A program made the translations under genes and the position numbers. 64,000 nucleotides of DNA from positions 28,707,162 to 28,771,161 of the forward strand of contig NW_024037072.1 in assembly GCF_015706575.1 (NCBI RefSeq), in the 5' to 3' direction. The stretch comes from Patiria miniata (taxonomy: Eukaryota > Echinodermata > Asteroidea > Valvatida > Asterinidae). Below are positions 49,901-57,933 of the stretch, piece by piece. Within the stretch, counting starts at the first letter, position 1. Each line of letters opens with the position of its first letter. The notes under the pieces were generated by a model, which saw only the letters and a program-made list of their open reading frames with translations, did not search any database and was not told the origin of the DNA.

Positions 49901-52559
49901 TATTTTTCAGGCGGGGGCGCTTTCCACCTTTTTCATTTATTTTCGAGCTTTAAATAGCATTTGTTTTCTCCTTCATTTTGTGTACTACTCAACGAATTCA
50001 TGCTAAGTAAATATGCAATTTGTCACTTAAACAGACGCAGGGAATTGTAATTATGGACATAATGAATTCGACGATTCAGTCCAATAAGTACGGCTTGTAA
50101 TGGTCAATGAAAAACGACGGTATATTTTGTTGGTACCCCACTTACGCTGGGTCTTTTTTAGTTTTGTTTTTTATTTGTCTGGTTTTTTTTTTAATTCGGT
50201 GTGAAAATTGTTGCGTGATATCAGTTTACAAAAATAATAAAGGCTGATGAAAGGACTGGCGAGTTGAAAATATCAGAGGAAATTGAATGGGGCGGGCAGA
50301 CTTGTATGACTCGTGACTCGGACTCGGACTCGAGTCACATTTTTAATGACTCGGACTCGGACTCGAGTCACTTTGACTTACGACTCGGACACGGACTCGG
50401 GGCTACGGACTCGGACTTGGACTCGAACTGACTTGTGACTCGACGGAAATTACCGCACTGCACACGCGCACATACGTAGTCGATCGTTTTCTTTACTGTG
50501 CAATACATGTACAGGGCGCTCGATGCGGTGCGTGCGTGGCCGTGGCCGGTTACCGATATATTGATTAAAGAAATCAATGTACCGAAACTTGTACCCCGCC
50601 GTCCGCACGTAATACTGCATTGGTGCAAGACTGATAGGGTAAGGTATCAGACTTTTCTTGCTAGACGTCCTGTCGTTCACACGTGTATTGTTGTCGCATC
50701 GCGATAACGCGTTATGAATAGTCGGCTGATCTGCCCGTTTCGGTAACGTTACATGCGAGTTGCAACGTAGATCATGATGGCATCCACTCCAAATATTTTA
50801 AATGCAAACGTTAGGCCAATACCAGTTTTGTCTGAATTGGATTATAACTGTTTTTGCAAATGAACTCCTCATCATGGGCGTCGCGAGGGGGGGGGGATGG
50901 GTGCGCTTGCCCCCCCCCCCCCCGGAAAAGCCAAAAAAAAAAAAAAAAAGGAAGAAAAAACAAAGAAAAAGAGGTGCGAAGTCATAGTGGTGTAAATTTA
51001 ATGAGTTGGGGGGGGGGATGTCCCTGCCCCCTCTAAAACTGATAAATTGAGAGAAATACAAGAATATTTTGGGAAAAATATGTTTTGCCCCCTCTAGAAA
51101 AAATCCTGGCGACGCCCATGCTCCTCATTTCCAGAGAAAATTAGAGACAAGCTGTGGGGAAAATGAAAATTTACAGCCGCCTGAAATGTACGTATTTCCA
51201 ATACTATATCAAAGGTGACTCTGAATCTCTGAATTCCCTAAAATGTACGTTTTTCCAATACAATGTTAAAGGTGACTCGGACTTGGACTCGACCTTTGTG
51301 ACTCGTGACTCGGACTCAGACTCGACCTGGAGGACTCGGGACTCGGACTTGGACTCGAGAAATGTGACTCGGACTCGGACTTGGACTCGATGTTTCGTGA
51401 CTCGAGTACAAGCCTGGGAGCGGGGACGGGTCTGCCGATTCTTTTTGTAAAGAAGGTGGGAAACAAATAGCCTCTGACAATTGACAATTGAATAATAGGC
51501 CAAAAAACCTGGTCAGGGTATTGCAAAAACGTAGGTGACATGTCTCCGATTGTGTACTTTTGGAAAGCTTTTTCAGGTTCAAATAATAGACAACTCCGAG
51601 AGATCAATATCTGTTCGTAGTCTTTCCCTAATTTCTCAAATACCACACTCTAAAAACAACGTCGTCAAAATATTGACTGGTTTTCCTAGTTATTGACAAT
51701 TGACTAGGATTTAGTTAAACATACCAAGTTTCATATAATGACTAAAAAGGTAGTTGGGTTCGACTCCAATTTCAGTTGTTTGCATAACTATTTTTCCAAA
51801 GTCAATTGACTGGAAAAATGTAGTCAGATTGACCGATTTTCAGTTGCACTCAGCTGACCCTGAATGGCTAGTAGAATTTAACTGGTTTCTAGTCAAATCT
51901 GACTAATGCTTTTTTTAGAGTGTAGCCTCATCTTCAGATATAACCTGTAGTTCAAAACGTGAAGCAGACATTACATGTACTTCGATTTTAGTCGCTTTAA
52001 ATGTGCTTGTTAGAAACGTTCACTAAAAGGTCATCAATGACGGGAATTTAGCAGGAAATTCTTTTCATGGTACATGTATCATATCTATTCATCGTGTTTT
52101 TTGGGGGGGTTCCATTTACTGTACATGGTGCAGTACAATACTTTCAACCCGCGTAAAAACAAGATCAACAAGGGTTGCAAATATTTTCATTATTTTTTGT
52201 CTGCTTGGATTCAGACTCGGTGATATTTTAGGTTAAATTAATTAACTTACACCAGTCCAGTTCCACCGCATGTTCAGATGGTAGCCGTCCAGAATTCCGT
52301 CCAAGCTGTTCACGTGATCCAGGGCGGTCTGTGCTACTGCTTGATGGGCGGCTAGCACCGGGTTGTTCGGGAAGGCAAAAAAGCCACCAATGTGTACGAC
52401 CACTTTCGTGTCATTTTCTGTGGAATTTCGTCCGCTGTCCGATGTTCCACATGCGAAAAGCGCAGTGAAGTAAAAGACGGTACAAATCGCGCCAAATTTG
52501 CAAGCTAACATTACGCGCCTACTGTTTTTTTTTCCTCTCGCAATATCTACATTGCTCAT
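21848..52559 (-). CDS. GABBR2-like: GABA-B-type receptor (class C GPCR), complete, 17 exons, GABBR2-like
   Basis: Predicted exons on the minus strand: 52559-52251, 45237-45097, 44304-44134, 43077-42970, 35373-35308, 34726-34523, 33595-33364, 31514-31452, 31211-31128, 28603-28453, 28126-27994, 26859-26749, 25712-25590, 24953-24776, 23806-23643, 22917-22765, 21955-21848. Phases agree and the sum is 2499 bases, 832 residues plus stop. The order is signal peptide, Venus-flytrap ligand domain, seven membrane segments and a short tail. There is no cysteine-rich domain, which separates it from metabotropic glutamate receptors. Membrane-core motifs IKMSSP and FLAWETRN match GABBR2 better than GABBR1. 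The role would be slow inhibitory signalling at the plasma membrane, probably as a heterodimer; whether it binds GABA itself cannot be told. The tail is much shorter than in vertebrates (832 against 941 residues in human GABBR2). Confidence 0.88.
23073..23280 (+). repeat. Tandem duplication, two units of about 105 bp
   Basis: The block from CATGCCTATATGCCAGACAT to TTTCTGGCGAAAGTAT is repeated once, head to tail, with a handful of differences. It lies in the GABA-B-like intron 15. No coding or transposon character. Confidence 0.9.
23311..23613 (+). mobile_element. tRNA-derived SINE
   Basis: A pol III B box, GGTTCGAGTCC, lies at about 23391-23401 in a tRNA-like head. A conserved central word, GTGCCCTTAGGCAAGGTATT, follows, and the tail (GCGTTTTGAAACC, AAAGCGCTAAAAG) resembles the 3' ends of L2/CR1-type LINEs. 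The head contains a doubled GTGGTCTGGAGCATT. Inserted in intron 15 of the GABA-B-like gene, antisense to it. Confidence 0.75.
23643..28603 (-). CDS. GABBR2-like: GABA-B-like exons 10-15: seven-transmembrane core
   Basis: Exon 10 holds TM1 (LFTIASIGAVIALAFLFL). Exon 11 holds IKMSSPSLGNLTIIG and TM2. Exon 12 holds TM3 and AFGSIFMKTYRIHAIF, matching AFGAMFAKTWRVHAIF. Exon 13 holds TM4 (ISGVLVIVLTDCVIFAVWIA). Exon 14 holds TM5 and GVLLTFGLFLAWETRN, matching GLLMLFGCFLAWETRN. Exon 15 holds TM6-TM7 and ends LCLNFVPK, matching LCLVFVPK. All splice phases agree; the exon 14 donor (GACA|GTATGT) was chosen because it restores the conserved SDSKSIAASVY join. Confidence 0.88.
25811..25935. repeat. Dispersed repeat shared with 21223-21340
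   Basis: The block from GGCTGCATCCGAATC through CTGTCTAGAGCTA to CCGTAGCTCTGGAAGCCC is shared with the segment inside the 21090-21592 element. It holds three AGGTCT-type hexamer units here. Probably fragments of one DNA transposon family. Confidence 0.7.
26030..26280. mobile_element. MITE with ACACTCTAA / TTTAGAGTGT ends, copy 1
   Basis: Inverted ends ACACTCTAA and TTTAGAGTGT bound 251 bp that repeat, in both orientations, a word like GACCCGGATTC. A related segment lies at about 63790-63935, and an element with the same ends but other interior lies at 51645-51923. In GABA-B-like intron 12. Confidence 0.7.
26991..27359. mobile_element. MITE with long inverted ends, copy 2 (GABA-B-like intron 11)
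   Basis: Opposite-orientation copy of 10931-11292; ends GGCCAAAAATAAAAGTCTCC and GGAGACTTTTTGTTTTGGCC. It lies 130 bp from exon 12 of the GABA-B-like gene. Confidence 0.82.
27599..27930. repeat. Long hairpin (foldback element), about 330 bp
   Basis: Outer arms GGCATTTTTGAGTACAAGTTG and its near-complement CAACTTCTACTCAAAATGCC frame nested inverted words (GGTAAC/GTTACC, GCTGAATCCGAAA, CCTAATTTGCATAAATCTT, CCCAAATATG). The loop is under 15 bases around an A-run at 27766-27774. It lies about 65 bp from GABA-B-like exon 11. Confidence 0.85.
29461..29612. mobile_element. Short inverted-repeat element
   Basis: The ends ACAAATAAAACATG and CATGTTTTATTTGT are perfect inverted repeats 150 bp apart, enclosing a GC-rich CCTCGGCTTTGCCTCGGG hairpin. 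Non-coding. Confidence 0.75.
31128..31514 (-). CDS. GABBR2-like: GABA-B-like exons 8-9: end of ligand domain, with duplicated donor region
   Basis: Exon 8 (31514-31452) reads CFDFRYENWQLQITSSG and exon 9 (31211-31128) reads EELNEVMIYRTEGQSLET, together matching the [23 protein letters not shown] block. Phase forces exon 7 to end at the second of two overlapping donors (GTAG|GTACGA, 33364). A 35-bp tandem duplication (31488-31454 and about 31453-31423) spans the exon 8 donor, so the GGTACGAAAA donor sequence occurs twice. This exon pair is the least certain part of the model. Confidence 0.7.
33364..45237 (-). CDS. GABBR2-like: GABA-B-like exons 2-7: Venus-flytrap ligand-binding domain
   Basis: Exon 2 (DPEQALRVLYSLV) aligns with CDPGQATKYLYELL but has Asn-Ala where GABBR1 has Lys-Cys. 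Exon 3 (LANRTNYPYTVRAHPT and GWRRIAFIFEE) aligns with LSNRQRFPTFFRTHPS and GWKKIATI. Exons 4-5 give RQDVRIIYIGFYLIE, matching RQDARIIVGLFYETE. Exon 6 gives KYVWIAPYWAGYGTWW. Exon 7 gives ARTYDNILVIALALN and RLEDFRYSDSD. Intron 2 starts with GC rather than GT (CAG|GCAAGT), a known minor donor type. Intron 4 is almost wholly an LTR element. Confidence 0.85.
34246..34455. mobile_element. MITE with CAGNNGCGTAA ends
   Basis: The left end CAGAAGCGTAACTATAGGG and right end CCCCTTTACGCCACTG resemble the widespread CAGTGGCGTA family of DNA elements. It contains a poly-G run (34387-34399). In GABA-B-like intron 6, 68 bp past exon 6. Related single ends occur at about 28687 and 57017. Confidence 0.55.
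35398..36711 (+). repeat. 5' LTR of the retrotransposon
   Basis: Matches 41192-42787 apart from indels. It contains a CTGAGG/GCTCAG hexamer array (36180-36245) and a segment of about 125 bp (36517-36660 region) not present in the other LTR. It begins only about 22 bp from the splice acceptor of GABA-B-like exon 5. Confidence 0.87.
36712..36955 (+). repeat. Tandem duplication in the leader of the LTR element
   Basis: A unit of about 113 bp starting AGGATAGATTTCT and containing TGTCAGCCTTGTCAGGATG is present twice in a row just after the 5' LTR. Confidence 0.8.
37028..37233. mobile_element. hAT MITE family CAAGGGCGGATCCAG, copy b (one end missing), nested in the LTR element
   Basis: Only the right two thirds is present, ending CTGGATCCGCCCTTG. 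It shares the TAGATGCTCTGTGGTGCGAT core with the other copies. No clear target duplication, as expected for a truncated copy. It postdates the LTR insertion. Confidence 0.85.
37376..38413 (+). pseudogene. gag-like region of the LTR element, decayed
   Basis: Reads as a retroelement capsid-type region followed by a basic segment with a CCHC knuckle (around CEYCSKRGHESVNC). It is broken. Treated as a fossil; no intact product is implied. Sequence further on (to about 39040) keeps some coding character without a recognised domain. Confidence 0.75.
41192..42787 (+). repeat. 3' LTR of the retrotransposon, with a nested DNA element
   Basis: Matches the 5' LTR and ends CCGTGACA before the TATA duplication. 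It is longer because a 468-bp DNA element (41759-42226) sits inside it. Confidence 0.87.
41759..42226. mobile_element. Non-autonomous DNA element nested in the 3' LTR
   Basis: The 14-bp inverted repeat GCAGACCAGTAAAT lies at both ends. The empty site is visible in the 5' LTR, and a 6-bp duplication CTTGTG flanks the insert (41753-41758, 42227-42232). The element is therefore defined exactly. No coding capacity; the superfamily is not clear from a 6-bp duplication. Confidence 0.88.
43521..43839. mobile_element. hAT MITE family CAAGGGCGGATCCAG, copy c
   Basis: Both 15-bp ends are intact, with a perfect 8-bp duplication GGCACTCT (43513-43520, 43840-43847). In GABA-B-like intron 3. Confidence 0.93.
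45850..46330 (+). mobile_element. Penelope-like element fragment with hammerhead-like core
   Basis: At 46204-46237 the sequence reads CTGAAGA, a perfect 7-bp stem CGGTCAG/CTGACCG with a 6-base loop, then GAACGTCGAG, the layout of hammerhead ribozymes carried by Penelope-like retroelements (CTGANGA, stem II, GAAAC). The GAAA box is not perfectly conserved. A hairpin GGTTCT/AGAACC follows at 46252-46267, as often seen downstream in that family. No reverse transcriptase is recognisable nearby. Edges are approximate. Confidence 0.55.
46331..49130. other. Intron 1 of the GABA-B-like gene, nothing assigned
   Basis: AT-rich intron DNA with T-runs. Open frames at 47260-47490 and 48271-48594 show no conserved motif or splice context. 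No transposon ends were matched. Confidence 0.4.
49140..49507 (+). mobile_element. LINE 3' end (CR1/L2-like), 5' truncated
   Basis: The plus strand reads APVYLNHLL, then FGYSGPHLWNKLPQEIRQ and FRKRLETELFRAH followed by a stop, the usual last block of CR1/L2-type reverse-transcriptase proteins. It is followed by GCGCTTTATAAGAACCTGC and an ATT tail, typical of these 3' ends. One in-frame stop lies in the upstream part, so it is dead. Antisense to the host gene in intron 1. Confidence 0.8.
50297..51416. mobile_element. hAT-type non-autonomous element with GACTCG hexamer arrays at both ends
   Basis: Ends CAGACTTGTATGACTCG and CGAGTACAAGCCTG are inverted. The 8-bp flanks GGGGCGGG (50289-50296) and GGAGCGGG (51417-51424) match at seven of eight positions. 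Arrays of GACTCG fill 50315-50440 and 51272-51400. Another hAT MITE (50873-51120) is nested inside. Confidence 0.85.
50873..51120. mobile_element. hAT-type MITE with CATGGGCGTCGC ends (nested)
   Basis: Ends CATGGGCGTCGCGAGG and CCTGGCGACGCCCATG, with a perfect 8-bp duplication CTCCTCAT (50865-50872, 51121-51128). It carries poly-G, poly-C and poly-A runs. Inserted into the GACTCG-array element. Confidence 0.92.
51645..51923. mobile_element. MITE with ACACTCTAAAAA / TTTTTAGAGTGT ends
   Basis: Perfect 12-bp inverted ends enclose 279 bp with repeated GACTGG-type words. The ends are shared with the element at 26030-26280. Superfamily not determined. Confidence 0.75.
52251..52559 (-). CDS. GABBR2-like: GABA-B-like exon 1: signal peptide and start of ligand domain
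   Basis: The ATG is at 52559-52557. A basic N-terminus (residues 1-16) precedes a hydrophobic signal segment (about 17-37), then an N-glycosylation-prone linker (NST, NDT) and VVVHIGGFFAFPNN, the first strand of the Venus-flytrap fold. LDHVNSLDGILDGYHLNMRW matches the ALEDVNSRRDILPDYELKL block of GABA-B receptors. The donor is GGT|GTAAGT. Confidence 0.87.
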
Positions 52560-52828
52560 CTAACGTTCCATCGTTAACTGATAAATGTCGAGGCAGGCGC
52601 AGTGTTCTTAAATTGATGGGCAGATCTGATCACAAAGAGGTAACTTTGTAGATATAGAAATGAACCAACAGACTACGTTCGCAGCGGTTCATTGGCGGAG
52701 TTAGGTTTCACACTCCGTGAACCACGTGACGTGTGGGATTGAAATGGTCAAAGGAGTCACGTATACAATTTGTTAGCATATTTAACAAAGCAGAAATATA
52801 ATTAGATGGACGAGTGAAGCAAAACGGG

Positions 52829-53293
52829 CAGTGTGACCGTTTTAGCCGAATTTCGGCTAAATTTGACAGAATGTTTCGAAAAAAACCGAGTTTGACAGAC
52901 AATTTAGCAGAATGAATTGTTTTAGCAGATTTCTAGCAAATTCTGTAAATTGGTGATCTGACAGAAAAATATGGCAGATTTGAAAAATATAGCCGATTAG
53001 TTTTGAAAAAGCTTCAATTTGAGGTTCCCTGACGTGTATTCGTACACGGTAAAGTACTTCAGACCATTGCAAGCCAAAGACTCGTGCAATTTTTATTTTG
53101 TATTTTTTATTTTTTTAAAGAACATTTTATGATTTGTGTGTCTGTTTAAGGAAATTGTATAACATCTACATGTCAGTATAGGTGTTTATAATGTATTTCG
53201 TGTAATAACAGGTGATTAAGCATATTTTTTTAAAACTAGCAGATTTTTGAAGTGCATCTAGCAGAATGTTGCCATTGCCTTACGGTCACCCTG
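52829..53293. mobile_element. Non-autonomous DNA element with GGTGACCG-type ends, copy 2
   Basis: Ends CAGTGTGACCG and CGGTCACCCTG; the 8-bp flanks AAAACGGG and AGAACGGA match at six of eight, consistent with an old hAT insertion. Opposite orientation to 17203-17707. It lies 270 bp upstream of the GABA-B-like start codon. Confidence 0.75.
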
Positions 53294-53480
53294 AGAACGG
53301 AATCTCGGCAGTACACTTATCTCTCCGAATAACTTGCCTGAATGTTTTCGTCCTGCTGAAGCTGTCTGTCGGAAGCGCAGGTGCTCATCTAGACAAAAGG
53401 GTGGTAGCCTATCAGGCACATGTGGTAAACAAGGTCTGATTAGGTACCCAAGCGCAATGTCTGAGCTTTGGTATTTTTAA

Positions 53481-54007
53481 AGGGAATGTACATCATTGGC
53501 TTTTGCTGTAATTTTCAGAAATGGACTATTTGAGGGTTTAGTATAATAGATCAAATGTTGTTACACTGACAAGTTTGAAGTTTTGTGTTTGAAAATGCTG
53601 AAAAAACCAAGAAAAAACAAATATGTTCAAATAGTCTGGTTCCCTGACTCCACCAAAGATGAAATTGATCAATTTATATATGCCGGAAAATTGTAAAGTA
53701 AGTGTAACAGTCTCGCGGGCCTGCACCCGTTCATGAACATGTAACCAATAGCAAACAAAATTTGCACTGAAAAAAATGGTACATTTGGAGCAGTATAGTT
53801 AAAAAATAGTTAGGTTTTTCCAACGGTGGTCGGCCGACCACCATAGGAAATTTACACAAAATAGCACTTTTCTATAAAATGACTTCACATCAGGTGCCAT
53901 AATTTTACAGGATGCTTTAGACCGTCATTTACCAACATCCTAGTAAGATATTTTGTAAATATTTGGTAGTTTTGTTTTTCGTAGTTTGCAAACGTTGTTT
54001 ATTCCCT
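53481..54007. mobile_element. TTAA-flanked non-autonomous DNA element, copy 2
   Basis: TTAA at 53477-53480 and 54008-54011 flanks AGGGAATGTACA ... ATTCCCT. It matches copy 1 (17824-18354) along its full length in the opposite orientation, with scattered differences. Confidence 0.82.
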
Positions 54008-54322
54008 TTAAGTCAAGACGTAGGGCACATAAATGATTGGTATTCTGTCATGTATCCAAATGGATGTAATGTTGCATAAATCGTCAATACCTGCGTGTAA
54101 TATATTTATTCCCATATTTGGGCTTATTTTTTTATTTTTTTAAGTGTATATTGGGGATTCAACTTACATGTCAGGTGTCTAAATATCTTCTCTGGGGCTA
54201 TGAGAATTCTGTCAAGTTTGGTGCTTTTGACCAGTCGGCCACTATATTTTAAAAAATTGGGTCTAAGCCACCTGACTATAAACAGCACGGTTGACTCGAG
54301 TTTGCATCCTGGTCATCCCTCT

Positions 54323-54630
54323 CAAGGGCGGATCCAGAACACAATTTTGGGAGGGGCCCAAAAAAAAAATTTGGTCCCCCAAAAAAGTGGGTCAAACAAT
54401 TACGGCGTGGGGTTAAGGGCCCCGAAATTTTTTTGGATTCTAGATGCTCTGTGGTGCGATCTGAGGCAATTTCTGACCACTTTAACCAATGTTTTTTTGA
54501 GGAAAAGATGGTGGTGTACTCATTGCCTGCCTTTATTGCGATGTCACATAAAAAAAAAAAAATGGTTTCGTTTTTTTTGGGGGGGTGGGGGCCATGGCCC
54601 CCTTTGCCCCCCCCCCTGGATCCGCCCTTG
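54323..54630. mobile_element. hAT MITE family CAAGGGCGGATCCAG, copy d
   Basis: Both ends intact; perfect 8-bp duplication ATCCCTCT (54315-54322, 54631-54638). Confidence 0.93.
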
Positions 54631-54638
54631 ATCCCTCT

Positions 54639-56034
54639 TGGGGTTTATCACCCCCTTTCAATGTTACCCTTTCCCCAGCCACCTGTGTTTCCCCCCATTA
54701 TTACCCTATTCTGCCCCCATTTTACACAAACACAACATTCCCTAATGTTCTCCTTTTTTCCAGACCCCCCCCCCTCCTCCCCGCATCATCAATTCCTTCT
54801 GCTCTGATTACTCTCATCACACTCCTTTGTTCTTTCATTCCCTTCACCCACACTTGTCTAGTTGTCCCCCTCCATTTCCCTTGTTTGTGTTTCTCTTTCC
54901 AAGCCTGTATTCCTGCGTCTCTAATGACAACCACATTGCTTAACTCCGGTGTTCTTTTGAAATCACGTTTAAACGGTTCTTGTTCTTTTGGGTTTGACAC
55001 CTTACAAAAATATATTTGAAACTTGAAATGAACACTATTTTGTTAGCTTGACAAAAGTTAGGAACTCTTCCCTGAGAAATTGACCGAAAATCTAAATGGT
55101 CCACACTATTAAAATTATCAAACTTTTAGTTTAGCTTTTGTACATGTGGTAGGAACGGAACACTCATTCAATTAAGACTTGAGTCAATTAAGTCGGACTT
55201 AAGTCAACATATCTGATCCACATGTTAACCCACGTACCACTTCAGTGTGTGGGTTTGTTTTTGCATTCCATACGGGGGACATTGAAAACAAAAGCGGAAA
55301 ATAGGGTCCACAATTCCCGAAGGTCCACGATGATGATCGTTGTTGGAAGTCTTCCTAAATAGTTACAAAACAAAAGAGGGACGATAAGGCTCCACGATTG
55401 AGGTGTTTACACCCTTGTTGTGTGAGTGCTCGCAAACTGCACAAGCCAAGCGCAACATCCGACTCGGGCCACGTCTAAATTCAGCTCGAGCGTGAAACAA
55501 GTGCAACATACGAAACTTTCTATATTTAAAGGAATCATTACTTGTTAATGCTAAAAAAAAAATCTTCGTTCCAGCACTTCATTTTTGGGGAGACATTTTG
55601 TTCAGAAAATACAATCAAAAATCAAAAATAGGGTGTCAGGTCAACTCGACAGTTTGCCAACTCGACTCGAACCAACTCGACCGTTAAACCAACTCCACCG
55701 TTGTGCGTTTAACTGGAAGAGTCAACTCGTCCGTTGTGCCCGTACGCAAGAGCACGACTGAATTGTGTGCTGAATCACATGCGGGCTGCGCCGGCAACAA
55801 CGTAGTCGTGTAGTGTGGAGAACATTCTCACTCTCGATGTTGACAACACGAAGCCCATTAAATTGAACATAAAAACAATCACAAGGGCATAACAGAATTT
55901 TCAAAATACGTTCGTAACAACTTAAGTTAAATAGTGAAAATATGGCTTGTAATTTGTATTTCAGAAGTCAGTGATGCGAAATACCGCCCTCACTTAGAAT
56001 GCCGGGTCATCTCGGTCCGTACCTCACGTTTTAC
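54639..56034. other. Unassigned pyrimidine-rich and AT-rich DNA
   Basis: A C/T-rich stretch (54640-54960) ends in TATATTTGAAACTTGAAATG, which may be the worn 3' end of a LINE, but no coding block is visible. A CGACTCGA-type short repeat lies at about 55645-55735. No gene seen. Confidence 0.3.
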
Positions 56035-56042
56035 ATCAGGTA

Positions 56043-56365
56043 CAAGGGCGGATCCAGGGGGGGCCAAAGGGGGCCATGCCCCCCCCCCCCCCCCAAAAAA
56101 AAAAACGAAACCAATTTTTTTTGTTTTATGTGACATCGCAATAAAGGCAGGCAATGAGTACACCACCATCTTTTCCTCAAAAAAAAAATGGTTAAAGTGG
56201 TCAGAAATTGCCTCAGATCGCACCACAGAGCATCTAGAATCCAAAAATTTTTCGGGGCCCTTAAGCGGGCCCCGAACCCCACGCCGTAATTTTTTCGACC
56301 CACTTTTTGGGGGGACAAAATTTTGTTTTGGCCCCCCCAAAAATTGTTTTCTGGATCCGCCCTTG
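56043..56365. mobile_element. hAT MITE family CAAGGGCGGATCCAG, copy e
   Basis: Inverted orientation; both ends intact; perfect 8-bp duplication ATCAGGTA (56035-56042, 56366-56373). Confidence 0.93.
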
Positions 56366-57011
56366 ATCAGGTATAACAAAAAATGGACTCGTATTTCTCA
56401 CGAAAACAGTGTTCGTTCACGGACTTCTCAGTAACGGACAGCTGAGATCAGAGGGGGACAAGTAACAATCTAAAAGAAAAAAAAGGAAAACATAAACCAG
56501 AAAAAAACGCGAGTTCGTGTCCAATATAACCTCCGATTCCTGAACACCAATGGAAAAAAACTACCATTGCTCATTTAAATTTGAATGGAACAAAAATAGG
56601 GGTACAATTCAGATCACCAACTGAGCCGTGAACTCCCAAACAACTATATTCTCGTGAAAACCGACAATGAAACTTGTATTGATATGGAAATAGCTCTCCA
56701 GGTTTCCAGCAATATATAAAGGACTCACAAAACTTGAACTTATTCAGTAACAACTTTCAACCTGGGATCAGTACATTCTCACGGGAGTCGCACCACTTTA
56801 CTGGTAAGTACCAATGAGTTGTTATTGCCAGTCTAATTTTTAAAGTTCGGTTTCTAATTGAACAAAACATTACCTAACACCATCATGTATGAAAATGACA
56901 GGTACATTTTTAATGCAGCCGTGGTACCTTAGAGTCATACCCTCTCCCTATGAATAGCCTTAATCTCACTACTGAATACATGTAGTCAATTTTCAAGCCT
57001 TAAAAATCATT

Positions 57012-57175
57012 ACACACAGTGGCGTAGGCACGGGGGGGTGCGACAGCCCAAACCCTGTCGCCCCCAGTCGCCCCCCCCCCCCAACTGAGATTTTGAGTTT
57101 CTAAAAAAATATCATTGATCTACATGAAACCCCGGCCATGAAATGTTCCACCCCCCCCCCCCCCTCAGAGTATCC
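57012..57175. mobile_element. Fragment with CAGTGGCGTAGGCA end
   Basis: One recognisable transposon end (57017) followed by alternating poly-G and poly-C tracts; no matching right end was found. Probably a truncated relative of the CAGTGGCGTA element at 34246-34455. Confidence 0.4.
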
Positions 57176-57933
57176 CAGCGTCCTGCAGTCAGTATCCGTG
57201 TCACGCACACAGCCCAGTTTGACCTAAGTTTCTCGTCCCGAGGTCAAGCACGCATGGCCCAAAAAGCGTACGCGATATTTTACGAGATTTAGTTGAGGCT
57301 ACAGAAAAACACAAAAAGTGCCTCAATACATGCACTGTTTGGCCAAGATCGCTAAATAAGTGAAAAGTTGAAAACGAGTGCTTTAATTTGATAACAAATA
57401 TAACTGCTTTTGACAAATATAAAGTGTCGTTATGGCCTGTCAAACAAAATCATATTTTTTATCTACAAAATCGAAGGCCGAGTGTTTTTAGGTGTACATT
57501 CGATTCTTAAAAAAGGCCCAAAAAATGGCAAGGCTTTATTAGTAGATAGAGGAAAGTATACGCTTCATTTTCATGTGAAACACGTGCAGGAGACTTCTAA
57601 TGGTTGGTCCAAATCGCCGGTTGAAAAATTAAGACTTTTGCGAGATTTCATGATTTGCAATCACATGTACGCGTGTAAACGAATGCAAGTGCGCCGACGT
57701 ACAAAATGTACATGTACGTTGGCCTGGAAACATTGTGAATAGCACGTGCGAACGCGCAATGAACGACTTATGAATGTTAAGCAGGCCCATACTCGAGCTC
57801 GACCGATCAGTAGGCGTATGGGTCACAAGGTCACACCGTGTTTGGGTTCCTCGCTCTATGCTTCACAATGGCGACGATCTTTTCGCGTTGTGAAAATGGA
57901 AGTTGTTGGCAACATTTGGTGTACATGTACATC

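Noticed and set aside
55990-56434. Overlapping 95 to 166-codon frames
   Set aside because: They lie in hAT MITE copy e; similar frames recur in the other copies, showing transposon rather than gene origin.
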